Shown: positions 25,486 to 35,918 of the stretch, piece after piece
How the letters are laid out: each line of letters starts with the position of its first letter
Numbering within the stretch: position 1 is the stretch's first letter
Source: Tetradesmus obliquus
Lineage: Eukaryota > Chlorophyta > Chlorophyceae > Sphaeropleales > Scenedesmaceae
NCBI GenBank assembly: GCA_030272155.1
Contig: CP126191.1
Coordinates: 4,300,501 to 4,364,500, forward strand
Direction: 5' to 3'
DNA length: 64,000 bases
Translations under genes and position numbers: made by a program
The notes under the pieces: generated by a model
What the model saw: the letters and a program-made list of their open reading frames with translations, nothing else
The model's database searches: none
Told to the model about the DNA's origin: nothing

Positions 25486-28400
25486 ATGAGACTGCAGATT
25501 TCGATTTTGCTTCTGGCAGCCATCACGGTTGGCTGCCAGGCCGACAGCTCGGGTGCGTGTTCGTGCCCTTTTCGGATGCATTATGCACATTGCAGCAGTG
25601 CTGCGCAAAGCTGACACAAAAATAGTGTCCACATTGCAGCAGTGGTACATACAAGTGTTGAAGATCGATGTAGCCATTGCCCTGATCATGTTGTCTTGTT
25701 GTGCCACTGTGCGTCATCACACGCTGCGACACACGGGGTCGCAGGCTAGCGAGATTCAGGCAACATATCTAGGTGCAGATGCCTTTTCATAATGTCTATC
25801 TCAACGATCATGTATGCTTTTGCCATAAGCATGTCCGAGCCGTAGAGCCGGCTGACAGTGCTTGCGCGTACAGGTCAGTGTCTGGGCTGGTCTGCGCACT
25901 TTGTGGCATATTCGCATGTCTTACTTGCAGTAATTTGCTGAATACGTGCATGCGCTTTGTTGCTTTGTTTTGCAGTGTCAACCCTTGATGATCTCCCTTT
26001 GAGGCGGGCTATGCTGCAGTCAGAGTGCCCGATCCAGTACTGCAACACAGGGCGCAACTGGTAAGCCAACTGTGTACTGCCAACCCAGGCAAACCCAGGT
26101 AGGCTTGAGGCAAGAACATACGCATGCAGTGGGGTCTGCAAATGCTAAAACCTGCATGGTGCATAACTGATCATCAGCGCACAATATGGAACAAGGGCTG
26201 CAGCACCCAGGTTTTGATTGCAGCACTGGTGTTCTGAGTCAGTCAGCCTAACAGTCAGCCTGCGGCAGGCTGCTCAACACCATTGATTGAGCAAGCTCAT
26301 CTGCCTATCAGCCCAGTCAGCCTGCGGCAGGCTACTCAACACCATTGATTGAGCAAGCTCATCTGCCCATCAGAGTTGCTGTGGCGCTGCCCAAGTCAAA
26401 GTGCGTTGCTTGTGCTTATTGCTGACACGACGTTGCTGTGCTGATCCGCATGCTGCAGCATCTACTCCTCCCGCACAAAGAAGTGGCGCTGCACATCCTG
26501 CACTGGCCTCAGGATCCCCAATGAGGCCAAGTCGGAGTGCGTGGTGAGTGGCTGCCTGGGGCTGCTGCCCCTGGCTGCATGCGGCCTCACGGGTGGCTGC
26601 ATGCGGCCTCACGGGTGGCTGCATGCGGCCTCACGGGTGGCTGCCACACTGCAGCACTCTGCTTGGCTTAGCAGCATCAGCACAGCAATCGGGTCCAATG
26701 TTCAGCTTTTGACAGCTGAGCAAAGGAAGTGAGCACAAGCGCTGTGGCTTGACTGCTGGCTGACTGCACCTGCATCATATATATGCCAACCTGCCTGACC
26801 TTGCGTGTCTGTTGCAGTGCCCTGCCGGCTTCTTCCCAACCTCCGATGGCGGCTGCGCCGTGTGCAAGGACAACATGTTCTGCCCCCAGGGCCAGTCCGC
26901 CCTCAGGTCCACTGCCCGGCCCTGTCACGCTGAGGCGCGGCGCCAAGTCCATAAACGACTGCTTCAACGCCCCTGGCTACTCCTACCGCAAGACCTCAGC
27001 CGGCATCAGGGCGGTGCCCTGCGGCGTGAACACGTGGACCACCGGCCTCAAGAAGCAGACCACCTGCACGGCCTGCACCACCGGTTTCAAGACAGACCCG
27101 GAGACTGTGCCCGGCTCACACACCAGCTCCGACGTGTGCCGTGAGTGCCTGTGCTGCTCTGCAGCTGCCAGGGAGTTGTTGCAGGACCATACCACCGCAC
27201 AGTGCTGTGTTGTGTTGGCGTAGGAGTGTTCACAGGCATTCACGCAGTGCAGTGACTTACAGCCTAGCTGCAGCTGCAAGCTGCATGCGCGTGTGCATCA
27301 AGCGCCGCTGCTGCCTGCCTGCAGGCGCGATTACTATTCTTGCACGGCAACCAAAGTAACCCCAGCAGGATAACAGCACTACACGGTACTCAATGCTTCG
27401 CTACAAACGCATTATTGCTGCCACTGCTACTGCTACTGCTGCTGCTGCTGCTGCCTTTCCCTGCTCTGCAGAGGCCCCTGCCGGCTCCTTTGTCACTGGC
27501 GTCTCCACCGCGCTGTGCCCCAAGGGCGAGTACAGCGACGACTACTCCCTGGCCACTGCCTGCAAGACCTGCGAGGACCTGTACGATGGCCTGGGCATCA
27601 CCACTGCACGTGAGGGCTCCACCAGCGCCAGGAACTGCACCTGGCTGGAGCCCGGCTATGCCCTGATGGACGACAAGAAGCGCGCCATCCTGGGGCGGGT
27701 GGACCTCACGAATACACCCATCTCTGGTGCCATGAAGTGCCCCCAGAACTGGTACTGGTGAGTACTGGTGCTGGTGCTGGTGAGTACTGGTACTGGTACT
27801 GGTGAGTGCTGGTACTGGTACTGGTACTGGTGCTGAGTGACATCGCACTGACACCAGGATGGGACTACTGGGAATGTCAGTGCAACATCCACGCCAGGAG
27901 CAGTGGTGCTTGTGGTAGTGTTGCGTGTTGCCACATAACAAGAGTGACGGCGACGGCACGCAGCACCGGCATTCAGGTCCCTGCAGGTCCCTGCAGGTTA
28001 AGCCAAGCTGCTGCCTTGGATCTCCAGCCAGTGCGTGTTTTTTGCAACCGGCGACAGCATTACTGCCCAAGTCATCTGCTGTTGGTGGCAGTTACGCCTC
28101 ATGGTCTGTTTGTGCACGTGATGCGTGTCCTAACATACACGTTCGTCTTTTTCTGCTGCCACCGCCGCTGCTGCTGCTGCTGCTGCTGCCCTCTTTGCAG
28201 CCCGGGTGGTGACCCCAATGGTACTGGCACACCCACCAAGTGTGAGCACAACATGTGGACAGAGGACGAGGGCGCATTGTCCCCTGATGAGTGTGTGGCG
28301 CCGCCTGGCATGTATCTGCCCGATGTGCCTGCCAGCGGCCTGACCGCTGAGCAAATGAAGATCAGGCACTGCCCCCAGGGCACCTACAAGGAAACCTGGC

Positions 28401-31400
28401 AGCGGGTTGGTGTTGCCGGCTGCCTGCCCTGCGGCACTGGCTACTGGCTGTCAGATAAGACCATCTTCCTGAGCGAGCTGGACCCCAACAGCGGCCTGGT
28501 CAGGCAGCAGTGGGGCGTGCGCGGCAGCATAGACTCCTGCTGTGAGTGGCTGGCTGCAGCGCTGCGCAACCCTGTGTGGCAACTGCTTGTTTCCTGGAGT
28601 TTGAGAATCTCGAGGTTTGGCATCAAGTCGATAGGCAGCCTGGCTGGCCGTTGGAGTCCGCTGTTGAATGTGTCTGTGCTTTGGACAATCATCACCATGC
28701 AATGACCGGCTTTAAAAAATTTTGAACCCAGCACCATGTGATGTAACACACATGTGGTTGTTGCCAGTGCTGTCACTGACGTTGCTGCTGCTACTGCTAC
28801 TGCTGCTGCTTCCTTCCTCCCATGCTTCCACATCAACAGTCATCCAGCGCGGCATGGGTGCCATCTTCGAGAGGAACCAGACCACTGCCGCCACCGCGCT
28901 GCGTGCCATCATCTGCCCTGCTGACCACTACGGGGTGGTGGGCGTCAACGGCACTGACAGCGTCTGGAAGAAATACGGCCGCGTGGCGACGCCCTGCACG
29001 CAGTGCCCCACCAACATGGTCACCAGGGGAAGCTCTGCCGACCTGAAAATGGCAACCATCCAGGTTGTCAACGCTACCGATGACCAACAGACCCAGGGCC
29101 TGACAACCGCAAGCAGCGAAGGCTACTACACCGTCGACTCCTGCTTCACACAGCCAGGCTATGGTGAGCGCAGCGCTACTGCCTAGGAGGCAGCTGTGCA
29201 TATGTACAGCAGCTGCTGCACACAAGATGTCAACATGAACCCTGTGCAGTGTAGCGCTAAACGTGCTTTTGCAGGCACAGTCGGCCCTGCTCATCTGGTA
29301 CATGCAGCAGTGTCAGAGGTGCTGGCCGACTGCCAAGCTGAATGTGGCTGCCCCAGGCTCGCACTGTATGCATCAACAACCAGTCGTGCATGATTGGTTG
29401 AACACTGCACAGGCGCGGCACATGAGCGTGCCGCTGCTCCCTTGGCGACTGGACGGTGGCCATGCCATCAATTCCGGGAGCTGCGGACGCCAGCGTTGCT
29501 CGCAGTTGCACAGCAACAACAGCTGCTGACACATTGACTGCCTGTGACACCTGGCCTGCTCTGCAGGTTACCTGCAGGGCGCCTCCCAGCTGTGTGCTGA
29601 GGGCTACTGGAGCGCAGGCGGCACCAGGCTGCCCTGCACGCAGTGCCCCTGCGGCAGGACCACCAAGGCTGCCGTGGAGATAAACTCCGATGCCGTAAAC
29701 TGCACCAAGTACATTGCCGGCTACGGTGAGCTCAACAACATCCCGCAGCTGTGCGCCATCGGCCAGTACCAGGAGCCTCAGGTGGATGTGGGTACGCCCT
29801 GCCAGGCCTGCCCTCCCTCTCTCACCACTCGCGCCGTTGGCGGCGCCAGCTCTACGGCCTGCGACCTGTGCGCTGCCGGCTGGGGCACCATTGCCCTCAA
29901 CACCACCTGCAAGTCCTGCGAGGACTGCTACTACGGCGATGCTGACCGCAAGGACAGCGCGTGCACCAAGTGCCCCGGCGGCCGCAGCTTCTCCTACGAC
30001 TGGCAGGGCGTGGACGACAACTTCACGCCGCAGACCACGAGCAAGCCCTTCTCCAGCAGCCAGGCCGACTGCGTGGCCGACTTCGCCCAGACCGTGGAGG
30101 GCTCCTTTCATCTGGATCTGCAGTATGCGGCTGGCGCAAGCAGCGAGCTGCTGCTGGTGCCCGGCAGGGAGAACCTGCAGAGCTGCGTGCAGGAGTGCCG
30201 TGAGGATGCCAAGTGCGCGGCTGCCACCTTTGATTATGAGAGCCTCAAGTGCTGGCACTGGGAGCCTGCATCCAAGGAGAGCTTTGTGGCGAATGGCGGG
30301 TGAGCAGATCCGTGCAGCATTGGTGTAGCATACAGGCGACAATGTGCAGGGCCAATGTCTGGAGGGCGTGGTGTGTGAGGTGCGCAGGAGGATGACTCGG
30401 CTGCTGTTTTCTGAGCATACACATTGCGTAAGCCACAGCGCATCACCGATGTTATCAAGCCACAGCGCATCACCGATGTTATCAAGCCACAGCGCATCAC
30501 CGATGTTATCAAGCCAAAACATTTTAGTTGCTGTGGCTGACCAGCGGCTGCTGCTGCTGGTGGTGCTGCTGCTGCAGTGTTGCCTTCAAGCTGCTGTCAT
30601 CCACCAACCTGGCTGCCTCCACCAAGGTAGCTGCCCAGGAGATGGGCTCCGGCGAGTACAGCTTCATCCCTGACGGCGTCAACACCCCCGCCCGCATCGC
30701 CCCCAGCTCCCGCAACACACCTGTGGCCACCACCTCCCTGCGGGCCTGCCTCAAGGCCTGCAGCAACGTCAACCTGTGCGCCGGTGTCGTGTTTGGCCAG
30801 CTGTCTGGCGAGGACACCATCGCCGCAGACTCCTGCAAGCTGATCCTGGGCAAGTCGTTGCCCGGCAACAGCCTGCGCACCCTGATCAACGCAAACTTTA
30901 TGGGGCTCAACACCGACACGCGCGTGTCTGTGGGCTATGTCTCGCAGCCGGGCTCCAACACTGTTGCCGTCTGCCCACCCAGTAGCAGTGCCGATGCCGT
31001 TGCTGCCAACAGGCAGGGATGGTTCTGGTGAGTGTGGTGTGCCGGCAACATTGGCGGCTCAGTGCATACACCTTTGCACGCGCCAGCAGGCAGCAAGCCC
31101 AGCGTCGCCGACCATCATTTTGCATGGCAAGTGTGCACAGGAATGCAACCAAGCCTGTCCTGCCGTCGCTTTTCACTCCTGGCATGCCTGAATCACAGCC
31201 GCCAGCTGCCTGCACATTCTGGGAGCAGATGGGGCGAAACAGCTGATGGTGGAAATGGAAGCATTAACCCCAAGCATGGTCATCTGCATCTTAGTTGCAC
31301 ACAACCCACCGCCGATGAGCACGCCATGGATTGAATAGCTCTGCGGCTCCTGTTCGGTGGTGCTGCCTGTGACGCCCTGCTGTGCTGTCTCTTCGACCAA

Positions 31401-34181
31401 TGCAGCCCTGGAGGTGGTGTGGGTAGCGCACCCCGCACACGCTGTTCTGCTGCCAACCCCACTGGCACCTACATGCCTGAAGGTGCTGAGAAAGCTGGCG
31501 ACTGCGGCGCCTGGCTGCTGCCCGGGTACTACTACAAGCAGGGCAACACGCCACCCGTGGTGGCCTGTGCGGCCAACAGCTTCTGGTGAGCGCGCGGCAT
31601 GGCAGCTGGAAGCATGCCGCTTCAGGGTGTTGTGCAGCATCGTGCTTGGAGTCGTGCAGTGCTGCCTAGCCTTGCCCACACTGCCATGTTGGTGCATGCT
31701 GGCAGCAGCCATGTTGGTGCACGCGGCGCTGCCCACGAAGCTGCCTTCAGCAAGACAGTTGCTACAACGGGATTATCTGGCAAAGCGTTTGTCTAGCAAG
31801 CAAGGCAACTATGCGCATGCTGGTGTGTGTGTGTTCAGTGCATGGATATGCAGGGGCCTGCAGAAACATGTCTTTGACTCAATGACTCTGCAAATATTTC
31901 ACGAGCGTATGTAGCGTAGACCTTACCACGCTGAGTGTATCAAGTGTGTCACATGAAGATGCTCTTATATGTGCAATGCCAGGCATCATGGCTGTACACA
32001 ATCACAGATCTGCAGAAACCGTGCTGCCATAGCTGTGCCAACCACACCATACATTCTGCAGCTGCCGACCTGGCTGCCCTGCCGTGTTGCTGTGTCCCGT
32101 GTTCGTTCACATCGCAAAACAGCCCTGGCGGCGACAACATTGCTGGCGCCACTGCAGACAAGGGCATGCAGGCTTGCCCCACAGGCACCCAGAACACAGG
32201 AGGCATCACGGCTGTCTCCATGGCAAACTGCGACAAGCTTGTGCTGGGGTACTACTACCTGGCCCCCGGCCCCATCAGCGCTGACACCATCAAGCGCTGT
32301 GATCCTGGCTTCTACTGCGACACCAACCTTGTGCCAATCACGGTGAACTCGACCACTGTCCCCGCGGGTGTCAGCGGCGCAGGCATTGGCGCTGGCAGGC
32401 TGCGGTGCCCCACAGGATCATCCAGCACCGATTTTGCCAAGGCAGTCACAGACTGCACCATCCTGCTGCCTGGCTACCAGTACTCGGGAGCTGGCGCTAT
32501 CGGCATCACCACCATAAAAACGTGTGATGATGACAGGTACTGTCCAGGAGCCGCCACCATCACTGCCAATGTCCCATCCCTGGGCATCGCCTGCCCAGAA
32601 GGCACCGGCGTCGCCAAGAACGCCGATGATGAAGCCAGAGGCATAACGACTGCCAACGGCTGCACCAAGCTGTACGCGGGCTACTACTATACCGGCGTCG
32701 GCATGGACATCAGCCGCAGCACTGTGCAACCTTGTCCAGCCAACAACTTCTGCCACGGCCACCCCCAAAACCCGGCAACCATATCGCTCGGGACGCCGAT
32801 CCTCCCCATCGGCTGCCCAACTGGCACCAAGGGTGATGCCGGCACTCAGAGGACAGGGCTCACGGCCGACGAGGACTGGCGCACGGCCAATAGGCCCCTG
32901 CTGGTGGCAACGCCAGCCAGCAGTGCTGCGAACGGTGGCGAGACCACCAACGACTGCAACAGGCTGGTGGCTGGGCACTTCTATGATGGATCCAATGTCG
33001 AGCCTTTCATCACCAGCAGCACCATCAAGGTATGCGAGCCAGGCAAGTTCTGCAGCACGGAAGGCCTCCTGATCGAGAAGGGCGATGACACAAACCCTGG
33101 TGATAGCGGCCCCGCCGACCCAGGTGTCAACAACTGCGTCACTGGTGTCACCTCCTTGGCGGGAGCCAAGTCTATGAACGACTGCAACATTATTCAGGCG
33201 CGGTACTTCTACGATGGCAATGGCCCCATATCAAGCAGTAACATCAAGGACTGCCCGCAAAAGTCATATTGGTGCGTGTCATCCCGTTACGCTGTTGCTG
33301 CTGCTGCCTAGATGATGCCTGAACCACAGCTCAGCACGTGACGGGACGCACCGCTGCATGCTGTAAAACAAATCTCCTTGACAGGCCAGGGCCACTCTCA
33401 CCTTGAGTGCGCTTTCCGCAAACTTGTCAGCCTGGTGTGCCAGCCGGCTTCCTAGCTAGCTCATCGTCATTCTCTCTGCCAGCTGTCTGTTCACTCCCCA
33501 ATGCACTGCCTCTGTTATTGTTTTGCTGCATGCAGCCCCGGCGGCATGACTGCTATGGTCGGATCTGAGACAGGCAGGTTTGGCTGTGCAGCTGGCACGA
33601 CGACCTTCAAATATCACCCAATAGCCGAATTGCTTGATTTGTCGGCGAGTTCCTCAGCTGATTGCAGCCTTCTACTGCCCGGCTACTACTACACCGGAGC
33701 TGGGGACATCTCAGATGACACGGTGCTGCAGTGCCCCGATGACAGCTACTGCATCGGGGTCGCGCGTCCCGCTAACGGTGACAGCAGCTGTCCTGGCTGC
33801 ATCGTGGTCGGCACACCTCTGGGCAAGGCCGACTGCCCCACCGGCTCAGGCACTGCCGAGGTGGCATGGACCCGCACCAACCGTGACAGCATCAATGACC
33901 GCATCAACATCAAGCCCGGCTACTACTACCTTGGCGCTAGCGGCTGCAGTGCGATCGTGGCTGACACCTCGGCAGCGCCGTGCACGTTCAAGGTGTGCGA
34001 TTTTGAGGCCACAAACGCCTTTTGCAATGGCGCTACAGACGTGGGCTTGCTGACAGTCAGCGCAGGCAGGACGACGTGCGCAACCGCGAACCCGCCACCT
34101 TCTACACTCACGTCTTGCGACGTGCTTGCTGGCCGTGAAGGCCTTGACTGCACCTCATCCGCACAGTGCATCTCACCTTGA
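25486..34181 (+). CDS. Large secreted cysteine-rich repeat protein (ephrin-receptor/GCC2-GCC3-like), with one phase break
   Basis: Twelve exons: 25486-25552, 25976-26060, 26459-26543, 26818-27140, 27472-27757, 28201-28541, 28840-29163, 29567-30299, 30578-31027, 31406-31585, 32123-33271, 33536-34181; about 1,555 residues. It starts with a signal peptide (MRLQISILLLAAITVGCQA). The rest is repeats of Cys-rich modules of the type seen in ephrin-receptor-like and GCC2/GCC3 domains: CP-x-G motifs, C-x(2)-C pairs, NDC or DC followed by PGY, GYYY, and CDPGFYC-like ends. No kinase, transmembrane helix or anchor is visible to the stop, so it is probably extracellular or wall-associated. Five introns split a Cys codon as TG/C, four of them right before Pro-Gly-Gly. 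Exon 4 needs a one-base shift between about 26880 and 26945 to join its two open halves; the other junctions keep phase. Function unknown. Confidence 0.8.
26252..26373. repeat. Two-copy tandem repeat (~62 bp unit) in intron 2 of the cysteine-rich gene
   Basis: Two nearly identical units beginning CAGTCAGCCTGCGGCAGG and ending ATCTGCC(T/C)ATCAG, with only two visible mismatches. Confidence 0.9.
26581..26642. repeat. 22-bp minisatellite in intron 3 of the cysteine-rich gene
   Basis: Almost three exact copies of a unit starting GCGGCCTCACGGGTGGCTGC, beginning 38 bases after the donor of exon 3. Confidence 0.92.
27758..27835. repeat. GGTACT/GGTGCT hexamer array at the start of intron 5
   Basis: Imperfect 6-bp repeats of GGTACT and GGTGCT interspersed with GGTGAGTACT, so the authentic donor sequence GGTGAGTACTGG is itself copied downstream and creates a decoy donor. 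Confidence 0.88.
30430..30510. repeat. 27-bp minisatellite, three exact copies, in intron 8 of the cysteine-rich gene
   Basis: Three perfect head-to-tail copies of a 27-bp unit starting AGCCACAGCGCATCACCGAT, between exons 8 and 9. Confidence 0.95.
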
Positions 34182-35918
34182 GCATGCTGTACGGGAGGGT
34201 GCCCTGGCGCAAATGCTTTGGAGCTTCGCAGCAGCGCCTCAAAAAGCGGGCTGCCAAGCACCTCAAATGACGTGTTGCTGAGGCAGCTTTGCTGAGTGGT
34301 TCAATGTGCTAGACGCTCGGGACACGTGATGGCATCATCGTTGCAGCGCTGATGCGTTGTTACTGTAGCATGTGTGCCCAAGCTGCGCACAGCTACATGA
34401 GGTTCACTGCTTTGTCTATTTGTTTGTGTTGTGTGCGACGGCTGAAGCCTCACAACCTGTGACCAACTCTAAGCGAGATCTTCACCGGGGGCGCTGTGAT
34501 CGCAGGAATGTCTGCTTATGTCTGCACACATGGAAAACAGCCCCACAAATGTGTGCAGTCGGAGGCGGGAGGCGTGGGCTGGTGTCAAAGCCGCCGGCGC
34601 TTGGCAACCTGTTTTTCTGCCATATAATTTGGACGGATATGCCTGGTTGTTGCGCTGGTTCACATTGCATTGCTGCGGCCGTTCAGCATTTGATCCAACT
34701 GCTGCTGAGCAGCAGAGTGCGGGCCTGCACTACTGTCGGATCTGCTGGTTGTTATCTGGCATTTGGTGAGGCGCTCCTGCCACTGGCTGGAGTGGCAGCC
34801 GCAGCCGGCCGCACATAGTACCCGGTATTAGCAGTGCTACATTTTCTGGTGTGAATGACTTGTCTCCAAGCGCTAGTACTGGTTCGAGCATTTTCGACAT
34901 TTGCTGCTAAATCTGGCAGGATGTACATGAACTGACCAGCACCATGGCGGCTGTGGTGCCCAGTGGGCTGCCGCGGCTGCAACCTAGGCTGTGCTGCATG
35001 TACAGCTGGTGCACATTATGAAGTGCCATGCGTGCATGCCGGGCGCCCTTTTAGCATTCTTGCATACCTGAGAGCATTTAGTCTACATATCTAGCAGGTG
35101 CTCTGATCCGATCGTCCGACGACGGCCTGTTCTACATATTTACTATCGGTTTTGGCTTGAGCCCTAGGTTGCTGTCTGATATATGCACTGTGGTGATGCC
35201 TCTTGCATTCCTTTGAACATGTCTTGCTATGGACACATCTCTGTATCTAGGCAGGAATATGTAATGCAACGCCAGAAGCCAGACTTTCATCTGTCAAGAG
35301 CGACCGAGGACCCCCGCACCTCAACAACACCACTTAGTCATCAGTCAACGACAGCGCATGTCGTACCTCCGACTGCAAAAGCAGCAATGGTTTGAAAGTA
35401 CCACAGTCAAAATCCACTCACTGGATCTCACTCTGCAAGCCTCACACAATCAGCACCAACATGAGCCACAACAGCAACCACAGCAGCAGCCAAAAGACAA
35501 CTTTCCCGCTTGATCCAAGAAGACTACACGTGCGGCGTGGCGCGGCAGTTGCCAGCTCTGGCACGCGCATCACCTCACGCCTGCTATGCGCCAACATACC
35601 AAGGTCAAGCTGCCCGGGTCTCACATGCTGGTGCTGCTTCTGCAACTGCTAGGCCAATGGCAGCCACAACAGCCTCTCGCCTTTACAGTGCAGAAACCAC
35701 ACCAAAGTGCTGCTGCCACAGACTCTGTCCGCAACTCCCAGAAATGCTTCATCTTCTGTGCGAGTCACCTCTCATCTGTTCTACGAACAAAGCACTGCCT
35801 AGAGTGATGCCAGACCTGCGGCCTGCAGGTGCATATGCCTGCAAGCTGCAGGGCAGCAGCAGCTGCTGCTGCCTGCAGCGCAATCCACAAAAGCACATCA
35901 GCTGCTGCGTGAGTCGCC
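34182..35918. other. Convergent intergenic region
   Basis: Between the stops of the cysteine-rich gene (+) and the UBX gene (-). A minus-strand TGTAA (TTACA at 35683-35687) lies ~230 bases past the UBX stop. ORFs up to 148 codons exist but show no domain or targeting signal. I see no gene. Confidence 0.5.
35683..35687 (-). terminator. Candidate TGTAA poly(A) signal of the UBX gene
   Basis: TGTAA on the minus strand 232 bases past the UBX stop codon; distance fits algal 3' UTRs. Confidence 0.4.

Noticed and set aside
30430..30510. Three exact 27-bp repeats considered as a CRISPR-like array
   Set aside because: Units are directly adjacent with no spacers and lie in a eukaryotic intron; this is a minisatellite.
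29257..30522. 421-codon minus-strand ORF
   Set aside because: It is antisense to the cysteine-rich exon 29567-30299 and extends over the 27-bp minisatellite; the plus strand has the signal-peptide-led, Cys-patterned coding sequence.
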